The notes beneath the pieces are model-generated. The model did no database searches. It worked only from the letters and a program-made list of their open reading frames with translations, and was not told where the DNA came from. DNA of 64,000 nucleotides from Sphingomonas donggukensis (lineage in GTDB: Bacteria > Pseudomonadota > Alphaproteobacteria > Sphingomonadales > Sphingomonadaceae): positions 2,170,001 through 2,234,000 of the forward strand of contig NZ_CP098401.1 of assembly GCF_023674425.1 (NCBI RefSeq), written 5' to 3'. The position numbers and the translations under genes are program-made. Positions 26,123 through 35,836 of the stretch are shown piece by piece (within the stretch, counting starts at the first letter, position 1; the number at the start of each line of letters is the position of its first letter).

Positions 26123-29100
26123 GGATCGACCGGGGCAGAGCGCGCGGGCATCTCGAACGAGGGGAGTTTCAGCATCTTTTCGTTGAGGAGCTCGGCTGGG
26201 ATCGCGCGCGGGAAACGCACCGCATCCCTATCGGCGATGACCTAATTGTCGCAAACGCTGTTGCCGACAAGCGCAGCTTCAAGGTTTTCGTCGTGCAGTC
26301 GCCGGCATCCGCCGGCATGCTAGCGATCGCCGATCGTCGGCTCGTGCGCGACCGCTTGGCTCCCCATGCGCGCGAGAATCTGGTGATCTTCGTCTCAGCA
26401 GATCACCAATCACAAATCTGGCAGTGGACGCGACGCGAAATTGGGCGACCCTTAGCCCTGCGGGAATACACCTTCATCGCGGGCCAGACCGGAGAGTCCC
26501 TGCTCCAGCGCCTCGATCACCTTATTGTCGATCTCGACGAAGAAGAAGAGATCACCATCCTCGACGTCGCGGATCGGGCCCGACTGGCGTTCGATGCGGA
26601 GCGCCCATCGCGTCGTTTCTACGACCGGTTCAAGACGGAGCACGATGCGTTCCTGGCGCGGATCGGCGGGATCGCCAGTGACGACGATCGGAGCTGGTAT
26701 GCGTCCGTGATGCTGAACCGGCTGATGTTCGTCTATTTCATTCAGCAGAAGGGATTCCTCGACGGCGATCGCAATTATCTACGTAACCGATTGCAGCGCA
26801 TCCAAGCCGCCGAAGGTCCCGATCAATTCCACCGCTTCTATCGGCAATTCCTTCTTCGCCTCTTCTTCGATGGTCTCGGCGGACAGGAAGCCGACCGGTC
26901 GACGGAGGTGGCCAATCTGCTCGGCCGGGTGCCATACTTGAACGGCGGCATGTTCGTGGAGCACTTCCTCGAACAGACACATGACATCGAAATTTCGGAT
27001 GCCGCCTTTGTAGCTATTCTCGACTTCTTCGACGAATTTGACTGGCACCTCGATGATCGACCCGTGCGCACGGACAACGAGATCAACCCGGATGTGCTCG
27101 GCTACATTTTTGAGCGTTACATCAACAACAAGCAGATGGGCGCCTACTACACCAAGGAGGACGTGACCGAGTATATCGGCCGCTCTACGGTAATCCCGCG
27201 CCTGCTCGACATGGTGGCGAAACAGGTCCCCAATGCATTTTCGGGCGAGGATGCGGTCTGGACGCACCTGCGCAACGACCCCGGCCGCTACATCTTCCCA
27301 TCACTAAAGGTCGGCGCGGAACATGATCTGCCGGCCAATATCACCCAGACTTCGGCCGCAGCCGACGGCGAAGTTCCGGAGAACCTGGGCTTACCTCGCG
27401 AGACTTGGCGAGGGTTCATCGATCGCAAGGGTCGTCACGAGCAGCTTCACACCGCGTTGGCTGGGGGCGAGGTTTCTTCCCCCGACGCCATGGTCAGCAT
27501 GAACCTCGACATCCGCCAATTCGCGCAGGACGTGATCGACCGCGCCGACGACCCAAGCCTGATCGACGCTTTCTATCGTTCGCTGTCCGAGATCAGTGTG
27601 CTCGATCCCACCTGCGGTTCGGGCGCATTCTTGTTCGCCGTCCTCAACCTGCTGGAGCCTATTTACGAAGCCACGCTCGATCGGATGGCTGTTTTCCTAG
27701 ACGAGGCAACGCGCACTGGCTGGGTGTGGAATGGTGCATTGCGCACTCGTTTCGAGACTATCGTTGCGGAAGCCGCGAGCCATCGGAACCGCAAATATTT
27801 CGTGTTCCGCTCGATTGTCGTGAACAATCTCTTCGGCGTCGACATCATGGAAGAGGCGGTCGAGATCTGCAAACTGCGCCTGTTCCTCAAGCTGGCAAGC
27901 CAGCTTGAGGAACAGGCTGACATCGAGCCGCTCCCCGACATCGATTTCAATGTTCGCGCAGGCAACGCCCTTATAGGCTACACCGATCATCCGCGAGCAA
28001 GTGGCCGGGGCCTGGACCTAGCGGCTACCCAAGACGAGCTCGAGCGACAGGTGGCCGGGCTCAGTGGCGGACACGCCCGATATCGCCAGATTCAGTTCGG
28101 AGACCGCAGCGAAGCTGGAGCGCTGAAGCGCCAACTCATCGCCGATCAGGAGCAACTCGACGCCACGCTGAACCGCTCGCTCGGCGAGAGATACAGCGCT
28201 CGCACTGAATCCGCCCTTTCCCAATGGGCCGGATCGCACCAGCCCTTCCACTGGTGGGCGGCCTACTACGAGCAGATGGAGCGCGGCGGCTTTGATGTGA
28301 TCGTAGGCAATCCTCCCTATATCTCGAGCACCAAGGTTCGGCGGGAATACACCGTGCTCGATCTTGAGACCGAACGCGCCGGGGACATCTACGCGTGGGT
28401 GATGGAGCGTTCGGCCAGCCTACTGGCTGAGGGCGGCAGGTCTGGTATGATCGTGCCCCTCAGCCTCAGTTTCAGTTCACGCTTTACGTCCTTACGCGAG
28501 GTGCTCACGCGTTCTTACGCCGTGAACTGGTATTCCTCGTTTGGCCGAATTCCCGCAGCGCTGTTTGCACACGACGTGCGCGTTCGAAACACTATCCACG
28601 TTGGCCGCAAGGCCACAAGCGGCGAGAGGACCAGGCAAAATCTAACTGGACGACTGCACCGGTGGTTCGAGCAGGAGCGTCCATTTCTCTTCGAAACGCT
28701 GGCGTTCACGCAATTCCAGCCGAGCGCCTGGGCTGGCCTCGTGCCCAAAGTCCACACCCCTGCGCTGGTAGCCATGTTCGAGGGAGAGCGGGGCCGCCAA
28801 ATTCCGCGCACCCCGACTGTTGAGGAGTTGACCCGGCGAACCGGGACACACGTGCTGCACTTCAAGAAATCAGCCTACAACTGGCTGAACTTCTGCCGAG
28901 AATTGCCGCCATGCTATGATCGCGACGGGACTTTGATCCCCCACACGAAGTTCGGGACAGTCCCTTTCGCCACGCGAGAGGACCGTGACCTGGCGTTTCT
29001 AATGCTCAACGGCAAGTGGGAATTCGCATATTGGTATATGATCGGCGATGACTTCGACGTAACCATAGGAATGTTTGAAGGCCTTCCGCTCCCTTTACCA

Positions 29101-29376
29101 CGCCTATCTCCCGATCAGCGGCAGGAGCTTTTAAGTATCGCCGAAGAACTTGAGACCGCGATGCGAAACGCGGTCTCGTTCAAGCTGAACGCTGGTAAGA
29201 GGGTCGGCAATTTTAATCTTGCACGATGCCGTCACATTACCGACCGAAGCGACATTATCTTTGGAGAGGCGTTCGGTTGGATGGACGCATGGGCTGATGT
29301 CGAACTCCTTTATGCGCAGGCGGTAAAAACCAGCTATGCCGACGCGGAAGATGATGCTGGGGAAGACGGCGATTAA
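26119..29376 (+). CDS. Eco57I/PglX-like N6-adenine DNA methylase, large
   Basis: 1085 aa. SAM motif I is [20 protein letters not shown] (near 495) and catalytic motif IV is [16 protein letters not shown] (near 730), the NPPY form of N6-adenine methylases. An N-terminal domain of about 180 residues has a restriction-nuclease-like look ([20 protein letters not shown]) but lacks a clear PD-ExK set. [13 protein letters not shown] marks the helical linker common in Eco57I/PglX proteins. The C-terminal region is a target-recognition type domain (LPLPLPRL). It forms a two-gene operon with the helicase, modifying self DNA or acting as recognition subunit. Confidence 0.9.
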   Translation: MRIDRGRARGHLERGEFQHLFVEELGWDRARETHRIPIGDDLIVANAVADKRSFKVFVVQSPASAGMLAIADRRLVRDRLAPHARENLVIFVSADHQSQIWQWTRREIGRPLALREYTFIAGQTGESLLQRLDHLIVDLDEEEEITILDVADRARLAFDAERPSRRFYDRFKTEHDAFLARIGGIASDDDRSWYASVMLNRLMFVYFIQQKGFLDGDRNYLRNRLQRIQAAEGPDQFHRFYRQFLLRLFFDGLGGQEADRSTEVANLLGRVPYLNGGMFVEHFLEQTHDIEISDAAFVAILDFFDEFDWHLDDRPVRTDNEINPDVLGYIFERYINNKQMGAYYTKEDVTEYIGRSTVIPRLLDMVAKQVPNAFSGEDAVWTHLRNDPGRYIFPSLKVGAEHDLPANITQTSAAADGEVPENLGLPRETWRGFIDRKGRHEQLHTALAGGEVSSPDAMVSMNLDIRQFAQDVIDRADDPSLIDAFYRSLSEISVLDPTCGSGAFLFAVLNLLEPIYEATLDRMAVFLDEATRTGWVWNGALRTRFETIVAEAASHRNRKYFVFRSIVVNNLFGVDIMEEAVEICKLRLFLKLASQLEEQADIEPLPDIDFNVRAGNALIGYTDHPRASGRGLDLAATQDELERQVAGLSGGHARYRQIQFGDRSEAGALKRQLIADQEQLDATLNRSLGERYSARTESALSQWAGSHQPFHWWAAYYEQMERGGFDVIVGNPPYISSTKVRREYTVLDLETERAGDIYAWVMERSASLLAEGGRSGMIVPLSLSFSSRFTSLREVLTRSYAVNWYSSFGRIPAALFAHDVRVRNTIHVGRKATSGERTRQNLTGRLHRWFEQERPFLFETLAFTQFQPSAWAGLVPKVHTPALVAMFEGERGRQIPRTPTVEELTRRTGTHVLHFKKSAYNWLNFCRELPPCYDRDGTLIPHTKFGTVPFATREDRDLAFLMLNGKWEFAYWYMIGDDFDVTIGMFEGLPLPLPRLSPDQRQELLSIAEELETAMRNAVSFKLNAGKRVGNFNLARCRHITDRSDIIFGEAFGWMDAWADVELLYAQAVKTSYADAEDDAGEDGD

Positions 29377-29378
29377 AT

Positions 29379-30509
29379 CTAATAATCATGTCCCTCATGC
29401 TGAACGGCGGAAATAATCATTCTCCAGTCGAACCTGTATCCTTCACCGGCGCGAAAATACTTGCTGGGGGACTGTCGCTGAAGCAAACCCAATTTGTTCC
29501 ATAACTTCGCTTCATCCCGAAAGAAGTGAGGTTTGACAGCACCGGCTGGCCGAGGAGGTATGATGCCGTGCTTGACAAGCTCGGCGTCGATCGCAGCCAG
29601 ATAAGCATCGGACGTCTTTATCTTTCGCGGCGCCATGTCACGCGTCTGGGCCTCGACCCAAAGAATAAGCTCCAAATGATTTCCATCGACAAGAACTCGC
29701 TTAGCGAGAAGCATATTGAACGCATCGCTTTCTGGCCCGTAGATTTTCCCTACCTGCAGTAGCTCCAATCCTGTCGACGTTAGCGAGCCGTCGGCGCCTA
29801 TCAGGCCACAATGCCGCATCGCATATTTAGCGTTGAGCCGCTCAGGGGACTCCGCGCTGCCTGGACTCTTTTTGCGCCATTGGCCTTCCCAATTTTTTGC
29901 CTTGCCCTTCAAGACCGTCGATATCCAAAAAGAGTGGAAGTTCTGATCGAATGACCGACCGGGCTTGGCATCGAGAACCTTCAAGAGTGCGAACAAATCA
30001 TAATTTGAAAGGTCTCGCCAATATGCCCAGAAGGTGCCGCGCCGCCTCACCCGAGGTGCGGGCGCGGGACCCACTCGGGCGGTCAAAGCTCTTCGAATGG
30101 AAAGATCGCAAACGTCCGGACCATAGGACATAAGAACGACCGGCTGTTGCGACAGTTCGCTTTGAAATACGTTTTCAATATACTCGGCGATGGCAAACCC
30201 GTCGTGGGATCGCTCTGGCAAAACTAAGCCCGCAAACTCAAAATCTTGAAGGTAGGTCAGCATCTGACCGACGCCGGTGACATACTCGCGCTTTGATTGG
30301 TTTGGCGGCTTGAACTCAAGGGCCAATGTTGCGCCGGTGTTAGGATCTTCGAACGCGATGTCCGGCTGCGGCCAATCGGCAATTCCTTGCCACAAGATGC
30401 ACTTGTTTGAGAGGCGAGGAGTCGCCCACTGCGCTGCACTACTCGTGCGGAGTGCGCGTAACAGCTCCGCTGACACTTTCTGCGCCATGGAGTTATGCTC
30501 AAGCCCCAC
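29379..30509 (-). CDS. putative PD-(D/E)xK nuclease-like protein (376 aa)
   Basis: Convergent with the methylase; the stops are 2 bp apart. The frame starts at a GTG preceded by GGGGGA; an ATG seven codons later is an alternative. An N-terminal segment, QPDIAFEDPNTGATLALEFK, gives the D...ExK order of restriction-type nucleases (with ALEFK as the ExK), followed by KREYVTGVGQMLTYL, a helix often seen after this motif. The middle and C-terminal parts look helical and winged-helix-like. GC content is low for this genome. It could serve the helicase-methylase system as nuclease, or be an independent cargo gene. Assignment rests on one motif. Confidence 0.65.
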   Translation of the reverse strand: MGLEHNSMAQKVSAELLRALRTSSAAQWATPRLSNKCILWQGIADWPQPDIAFEDPNTGATLALEFKPPNQSKREYVTGVGQMLTYLQDFEFAGLVLPERSHDGFAIAEYIENVFQSELSQQPVVLMSYGPDVCDLSIRRALTARVGPAPAPRVRRRGTFWAYWRDLSNYDLFALLKVLDAKPGRSFDQNFHSFWISTVLKGKAKNWEGQWRKKSPGSAESPERLNAKYAMRHCGLIGADGSLTSTGLELLQVGKIYGPESDAFNMLLAKRVLVDGNHLELILWVEAQTRDMAPRKIKTSDAYLAAIDAELVKHGIIPPRPAGAVKPHFFRDEAKLWNKLGLLQRQSPSKYFRAGEGYRFDWRMIISAVQHEGHDY

Positions 30510-30563
30510 TTATAATCCCCCCACCAATCGTCGACGTCGCCACCACGGACCACATGCGTCCGC

Positions 30564-32015
30564 CTACATATAAAAACTGTAACGTGGCGCGATCTCTTGC
30601 TCATCACCCACGTATTTAAGAACCTCCCCGACGTGCTTCGCCGCCGCGATGGTTATCGGGAGGCCATTGTCGAACTGAGTGTTGTTCCAGTTCATCTTGG
30701 TCAACGCCAGCATCTCCTCCGCGATGTGCTGTAGCGGCTGCCCGAGCGCCTGGCATCGGAGCATCAGCGGTCGCGGCACATACATGCCCGGATACGTTCG
30801 GAAAAACTCGACGCTTCCGCGTGTGTAAAGCAGCGCCTGGTCCTTATCGAAACGCACGAGGCTGCCGCGCAGGGGTGGATATACCCCCATGCGATACAGG
30901 CGCGTCATCGATTTCTGGACCCACACGAAGTCAGCATAGTCGATGTCCCGCTCGTCAACGGCCTTGTGGAAACCGTCCAGCTCGTTTCGATCGAACTTTG
31001 ACGTTTTGTGCAACACGACCCGCGCCGGCCAGTGGCCATGTTGATCCTTGAACACCCGGAGCGAGTTGCGCAGCAGTTCGTATGCATCCTCAGCGGTCAG
31101 ATGAGGCTTCCGGTCTTCTTCGCTCTCGACCATCCGGCCGCCCCGTAAGATCAGCCCTTCCCCACGCTCATCGAACATCTGTGCTGTGCTCGTATGGACG
31201 TGCTCACCATCCAGCGAACGGTAAAAGCTCAATCCAACGTATGAGGTCCGCAGCTGCCTGGCATCGCGGGCAAGCCGCCACGGAAGTCCCCCCGCCTTGT
31301 AATAGATCGCGGTCAAGAGGTTCCAAGCGATGGTAGCGGGATCCTGCGTTCGTCGGTCGCTGCTCTCCTTCAACTTCCGGGGGATCTTGAACGAGGGATC
31401 GAACGTCGTCGGCCAGAGCAGCTGGATGGGAAGTCGAAGCCGCATGCAGGCTGATTTGAGCATTCCACGAAAGTCGAGGTCCGAGCCCGCCTCTTTAACA
31501 TCGGATTCTTCGCCGCCGGCGGCATCACGCGCATTGTAGGTCCGCTGGATGATCTCAATCGGAAGGGCCACGAGCACCACGTCAGGCTTCGAGCTTCGCT
31601 CCGAGAGGGCCGCGATCTCGTTGGCGATCGTCTCCACCACAGCCCGGGTCATTTCACGCTGGCCCGGAACTGCGACCAAGCGCGCAATCTCCCTTGGCGG
31701 CAACACGCGCTGCAATTCATCGGACGTGACGAACTCACATCGGAAGGTTTGCTCAAACCCCACGCCAGGGAACTGCGGAAATAGATTGGGCTGCCGGCTC
31801 TCTTTCGCCGGGAACCCCGTCGCACACGTCTCGATCCACCGCGCGACGCCTTCGACAGTCTCGGCGCTGCCAACGATTCCGAGCCTGATCCGCTTCGGAA
31901 CGCCATCCATACCGTAATCCAGCGGGCCGTAATCCATCAGTCCGAACCGGATATCTGGATGACGCATGCCTCCGCCGAACTCGAGCGGCGGCTCCTTCAG
32001 ATGCAACAGCTTCAT
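30564..32015 (-). CDS. short prokaryotic Argonaute (MID-PIWI), SPARDA type
   Basis: 483 aa, the size of short pAgos that keep only MID and PIWI. The C-terminal half is recognisable PIWI: TSYVGLSFYRSLDG, ARVVLHKTSKFDRNELDGF, FVWVQKSMTRLYRMGVYPP, LLYTRGSVEFFRTYPG and the end TKMNWNNTQFDNGLPITIAA. The first catalytic Asp position is replaced (VGLSF near 260-264), so it cannot slice, as expected for short pAgos. It should bind a guide RNA and recognise DNA, then trigger its partner. The ATG overlaps the stop of the upstream DREN-APAZ gene by 4 bp. Confidence 0.93.
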   Translation of the reverse strand: MKLLHLKEPPLEFGGGMRHPDIRFGLMDYGPLDYGMDGVPKRIRLGIVGSAETVEGVARWIETCATGFPAKESRQPNLFPQFPGVGFEQTFRCEFVTSDELQRVLPPREIARLVAVPGQREMTRAVVETIANEIAALSERSSKPDVVLVALPIEIIQRTYNARDAAGGEESDVKEAGSDLDFRGMLKSACMRLRLPIQLLWPTTFDPSFKIPRKLKESSDRRTQDPATIAWNLLTAIYYKAGGLPWRLARDARQLRTSYVGLSFYRSLDGEHVHTSTAQMFDERGEGLILRGGRMVESEEDRKPHLTAEDAYELLRNSLRVFKDQHGHWPARVVLHKTSKFDRNELDGFHKAVDERDIDYADFVWVQKSMTRLYRMGVYPPLRGSLVRFDKDQALLYTRGSVEFFRTYPGMYVPRPLMLRCQALGQPLQHIAEEMLALTKMNWNNTQFDNGLPITIAAAKHVGEVLKYVGDEQEIAPRYSFYM

Positions 32016-33361
32016 TCTGCGAGGTCCTCAACGGTCTCGCCCGCAAGCGCGAGCTCAAACAAGGGAGACGTTGGGTCTGACTCATGCGATTTCCAAAGGT
32101 CGTCGGGCACGCCCACATCCAGATGGAGCGCGTCGACGTTCTCAAAGGAGACAAAGGGATACGCTGCACGCAACAGGTCGCCTCGACCATGAGTGACCAG
32201 GAAATCGCGCCACATTACGAACTGCCCCATGACGGCTGCGTTGTTCTCGATCTCCTTGATCTTCTTCAGCCTCTCGCCGCCCCAACCATCCGGCTCACGG
32301 CCGTCGTGCGTGAAATGATAGGTTGGCGTCACCTCTAGGAACCACTTGCTCCCCAGGCGCACGAAGCGATGCAAGAAGGCCGAATGGCGCCAGTAGGATG
32401 GCTTGTTGGGGTCCTTTTTCTTCTTCCCATACTGCCCGACAACGCGGCGCGTGGTCGTATTTTGCAGGCTGCGATACGCGTAGTTCAGGTTTTCTCTGTC
32501 CCGAGGCTTGCGGAAATAGAAGACGCCTGAGTCTCGATCTCGGTAAAGTTGCGGCCTGACGAACTCGCCGATGGCTCGGTTCAATAGCTCCACAAAGTCT
32601 CGCTGCCGGTCCTCGTCGTCGCTGTCCGACCATTCATCGACGTCGAACTCCTCCATCGCCTCCGCTTCGCAGAGCTGATTCCAAGGCCACCGATCGAGGT
32701 CGTGGAATGAAAGCACGGACTTGCCGCGCACGATCCATTCAGAACCCGCCTCTCGATCAAGCTCGCGCAATGCCGCTCCAAAGGTCTTGTTCGTCGCATG
32801 GCGCGTGGGTGCCCAATAGAGCGTTTCCCCAAATTCAACGCCGACAAGGTTAGTGAGCAGCTCTTCGTCAATACGAACGCTAGGACCAGACGCGCCTGGT
32901 CTCGCTGCAGCCGCCACGGAAACGATGCCCGCCTTTGCCTCCGCTGTGAACTCGTCTGAAAACTTGTCAAATACGACCTTGCGCGCCTTCACTCGCTCGG
33001 GATCGGCGAACCACTCCTTCAACGATTTCCAGTAGGCTTTGCCTTCTTTGAGCCATACGAAGATTAGCAGCACAGGCGCTGTCCCTTGCGTCCAATAGGC
33101 AATGTCCGCCTCGGAGCATGGAAACTCAAAACTCGTCTCGGTATCGCCTTGGAGCCGATCGCGTTCGCTCGCTTTACCCTGGACCTGAAGGAGGAGGTTG
33201 CTCACCTCGCCTGTGTTCGTGTCACGCAGCTCAATATAGCCGTCGATGCCTGCTTCCACGCCGCCTGTCGGATAGAACATGAACCCCATGGCGTTCACCA
33301 CGCCCTGAATGTGCGCCATGCCCCGTTGTCCGATGATGTCGCTGCGGCCAATTTTCTTCAT
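32012..33361 (-). CDS. DREN (DUF4365)-APAZ effector of a SPARDA system
   Basis: 449 aa. The N-terminal 160 residues are a DUF4365/DREN nuclease. D40 in GIDGYIEL and Q61-x-K63 in LLLQVQGK form the D...QxK active site, and DIIGQRGMAHIQGVVNAMGF is the typical opening helix. The rest is the APAZ region that docks onto short Argonautes. In characterised SPARDA systems guide-directed target DNA recognition unleashes collateral DNA/RNA cutting and kills or arrests the infected cell. GGAGAG just before the ATG supports this start. It is the first gene of the two-gene operon. Confidence 0.9.
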   Translation of the reverse strand: MKKIGRSDIIGQRGMAHIQGVVNAMGFMFYPTGGVEAGIDGYIELRDTNTGEVSNLLLQVQGKASERDRLQGDTETSFEFPCSEADIAYWTQGTAPVLLIFVWLKEGKAYWKSLKEWFADPERVKARKVVFDKFSDEFTAEAKAGIVSVAAAARPGASGPSVRIDEELLTNLVGVEFGETLYWAPTRHATNKTFGAALRELDREAGSEWIVRGKSVLSFHDLDRWPWNQLCEAEAMEEFDVDEWSDSDDEDRQRDFVELLNRAIGEFVRPQLYRDRDSGVFYFRKPRDRENLNYAYRSLQNTTTRRVVGQYGKKKKDPNKPSYWRHSAFLHRFVRLGSKWFLEVTPTYHFTHDGREPDGWGGERLKKIKEIENNAAVMGQFVMWRDFLVTHGRGDLLRAAYPFVSFENVDALHLDVGVPDDLWKSHESDPTSPLFELALAGETVEDLAE

Positions 33362-33448
33362 GCTCTCTCCAGGGGAGTAGCATAGTGTTCGCGATTGGTT
33401 CTACGCTAGCGCTAAGTGATGGCGCCGAAGAGAGGCTCCGAATTCATA

Positions 33449-33874
33449 ATGCTGCTTATTCTACTAGCCGCCCAGATCATCCCCGCCGGCGAAATCTTCC
33501 GGTGCACCCCCACGCGCGTGTGGGACGGTGATGGCCCTGTCTGGTGCGCTGAAGGCCCACGCCTTCGTATCGCCGGCATCGCCGCCCGCGAGGCCAATGG
33601 CACCTGCCGATCAAACCAGCCATGCCCAAGCGCAACCGCAGAGCAAGCCAGGGACGCGCTTGTCGCTGTCGTAGGCACAAGGCGTGGAGTGGCGCGTGAA
33701 GGCCACATCCTGGTCAACGGTCCCACGATGACCTGCCGATCCGACGGTGGCGCGCGCGGCAGCCGCACGGCCGCTTGGTGCACCTCCCCTCGGTCTGGCG
33801 ATGTGTCCTGCGCGATGGTCCAGTCGCGCACAGTACTTGTCTGGCAGCGCTACTGGCGCGACCATCGCTGCTGA
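33449..33874 (+). CDS. small exported thermonuclease-family (SNase-like) protein
   Basis: 141 aa from the ATG at 33449; upstream codons (GTG ATG at 33416) precede the hydrophobic signal LLILLAAQIIPAGEIF and are less likely. RVWDGDGPVWCAEGPRLRIAGIAAREAN resembles the beta-barrel start of staphylococcal nuclease-like proteins that are frequent on sphingomonad plasmids and islands. Six cysteines suggest disulfides. The second half of the domain is degenerate, so nuclease activity is doubtful. It is divergent from the SPARDA operon and followed by a DUF5818 gene. Confidence 0.75.
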   Translation: MLLILLAAQIIPAGEIFRCTPTRVWDGDGPVWCAEGPRLRIAGIAAREANGTCRSNQPCPSATAEQARDALVAVVGTRRGVAREGHILVNGPTMTCRSDGGARGSRTAAWCTSPRSGDVSCAMVQSRTVLVWQRYWRDHRC

Positions 33875-33884
33875 TTGCCCCTAG

Positions 33885-34085
33885 ATGCCCATTGGAACGC
33901 GCCACGAGGTCACCGGTCTGCTGCTCGGGCAGCGCGGCGGCTTCGTCCTCGATGCCGAAGGCGGGGGGACTTGGCGGCTTGAGGTCAGCCGAAAGGCGCG
34001 GCACCTGCTGGGACAGCGGGTGACGGTCGTCGGGGTTCGCGACGCCTTCGACCTGCTGGTCGTAGAGACCATCACCAAGGCTTAG
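33885..34085 (+). CDS. DUF5818 small protein
   Basis: 66 aa. The sequence pattern GTRHEVTGLLLGQRGGFVLD, GGTWRLEVS and GQRVTVVGVRDAFDLLVV is a small beta-barrel, OB-like fold found throughout sphingomonads under DUF5818. Function unknown. It starts 11 bp after the nuclease-like gene and is probably cotranscribed. Confidence 0.8.
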   Translation: MPIGTRHEVTGLLLGQRGGFVLDAEGGGTWRLEVSRKARHLLGQRVTVVGVRDAFDLLVVETITKA

Positions 34086-34478
34086 CACGTTAAGGAATCA
34101 CCTCGCGAAAAACGCATCGAACGCGACCGTCCTCGACGTCCGCCGAGAAACGCCCATAAATCAGTCAGCTTGATGACGATTGAATGTCCCTATGACCAGC
34201 TACGCCGATGGCAGCCGCTATCGCCTAAGGCCGAGACCATCAGGGGGGGCACCGCTAGGAACTTGGACGGCTGCACCGCGCCATCAGGGAGTTGCCAGGT
34301 TTGAATGCGAGAGCCCCTCGTGCTGCACACCGTCGGAGGGATGAGTCAGGCCCAGACCGCTAGTGTGCGGTCGATCACGGAAAAGGCGGTGGAGACCCGC
34401 CTGCGGCCGGCCCGCATCAAGCCAAATGAGATGCTCGCGCGGTGATGGCCGTGATCGCCCAAAGGGCTCGACGCGGGG
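34086..34478. other. 393-bp stretch without a convincing gene
   Basis: It lies between convergent DUF5818 and CD-NTase genes. The longest thing seen is a 34-codon frame at 34341-34445 (opening MSQAQTASVRSITEKAVE) with a purine run abutting the ATG, too close to serve as a ribosome site. It may be a relic of a former gene. No repeat or strong hairpin noticed. Confidence 0.5.
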
Positions 34479-35834
34479 CTAGCGGCGGCCCCGGAAAATA
34501 CCGCCGACGATTTTCACGATGATTGAGGAACTCGCCACCGTGACGCCATTCCGCACGACGTTGCAGGTCATGCGGTGGGTGCCTTTGTAGGCCGTGCTTG
34601 TCCACCATTCGGGATCGTCGCCGGACGCCTCTCCTGACCACTCGAGTTGCTTTGCCTGCTGGGCCTCGTCGCCCTTATTGGTGACCTCGTAACGCACCGA
34701 AAAAGGCTGGGGCACGTTCGTATCCTCGACGAAGAACCGCAATCCAAGGTTCTTGGGCACGACCTGCCCGCGATAGCGCCCGATTATGCGACCGCGTTCG
34801 CTCTTCGCGAGATCGCAACCCATCCGGACCCAGTAACCGCTGAGACCCGTGTCGGCCTTAACCAGCGACGCCTCCTCCAGCACCTCCTTCCCCGCCCAGA
34901 AAGCATGGTTGAAGATCCAGTCCCAGGCAGAGCGGGCCTTGTCACGCGTGCAATCCGCATCGAACAGAACGGACAGCTTCGGCATGTTCGCCGTCAGCTT
35001 CTCCTGCATCAGAGTGACCTGGTTCAGATACTCTGCCTTGCCGGTCAGTTCACGGGCGCCTCCATTCGGGTGGTAGACACGGCAGCTCGACCGAAGCCGC
35101 GCCTCTATGGCCGCGAGCGTGTTGTAGAGTGCGACATCGTCACGTTGCGCGTCGGCGCGATAGCATTCGACCACCAGTGTGGAGGCAATCATGCCCCCAG
35201 GCAGGTTCCACGAAGTGCGCGACCGGCAGAACCACTTCACCAGCCGCACAATGCGACGGAGTTGGTTCACCCTGACCGCCGGCGGATTGCCCCAGGCGTC
35301 GGCCTTGGGCGACTTGTCGTCGACGGCCTTCATGAACCAGCTCGTCACCTCGGCGGGCTCACGCTCGACCCAGTCAGTGCTGGCGTGCTCGTGCTTCTCC
35401 ACCTGGAAGATGCTCGTCGACCGGCGGTAGACGGCAAAATCGAGGTGATAGCCGTCAGCATACCACACGGTCACGGCGTTCGTGCGAGCCTCTGGATCGT
35501 GGAGGAAGTTGGTGCCGCGCTTGCACAGCGCGTCGCGCACCCGCTGACGAGCCGCGAGCGCGCCGGATGGCAGATCGCCCTCATCGAACACCAGCGCAAC
35601 GTCGATGTCGTGGTTGCTCTCGCCTGCCGGGTCGTTGATCACGGTCCCCATGGCGTAGCCGCCCTGGTTGCGCCAGTTCTTGAAGCTCGCCTTGCCGAGA
35701 TCCGCAAGGCCGTTGCGGATCCTATCGAGGTTCGTGTCCCGCACCTCGGCCAGTCGCTTCTCCGAATCTGAGTCCAACTTCACGTGCTTGTCATGGAAGG
35801 TCAGCAGGTCCGCCGACAGATCATACATCGCCAT
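34479..35834 (-). CDS. CBASS cyclic-oligonucleotide synthase (CD-NTase) with AGS-C sensor domain
   Basis: 451 aa. The nucleotidyltransferase core has the GGYAMGTVIND helix-turn and the metal-binding D76-x-D78 in NHDIDVALVF, with the third acid D132 in YHLDFAVYRR, so it looks active. The C-terminal 120 residues (FSVRYEVTNKGDEA, EWWTSTAYKGTH) form the Ig-like adenylyl/guanylyl/SMODS C-terminal sensor domain. It should make a cyclic nucleotide on phage infection. It follows its effector gene by 2 nt in one operon. No Cap2/Cap3 (E1/E2, JAB) genes are present, which fits a minimal type I-like CBASS. Confidence 0.92.
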   Translation of the reverse strand: MAMYDLSADLLTFHDKHVKLDSDSEKRLAEVRDTNLDRIRNGLADLGKASFKNWRNQGGYAMGTVINDPAGESNHDIDVALVFDEGDLPSGALAARQRVRDALCKRGTNFLHDPEARTNAVTVWYADGYHLDFAVYRRSTSIFQVEKHEHASTDWVEREPAEVTSWFMKAVDDKSPKADAWGNPPAVRVNQLRRIVRLVKWFCRSRTSWNLPGGMIASTLVVECYRADAQRDDVALYNTLAAIEARLRSSCRVYHPNGGARELTGKAEYLNQVTLMQEKLTANMPKLSVLFDADCTRDKARSAWDWIFNHAFWAGKEVLEEASLVKADTGLSGYWVRMGCDLAKSERGRIIGRYRGQVVPKNLGLRFFVEDTNVPQPFSVRYEVTNKGDEAQQAKQLEWSGEASGDDPEWWTSTAYKGTHRMTCNVVRNGVTVASSSIIVKIVGGIFRGRR

Positions 35835-35836
35835 TC

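Noticed and set aside
34341-34445. 34-codon ORF in the gap before the CD-NTase gene
   Set aside because: Ribosome site touches the ATG and no similarity could be recognised; not listed as a gene.
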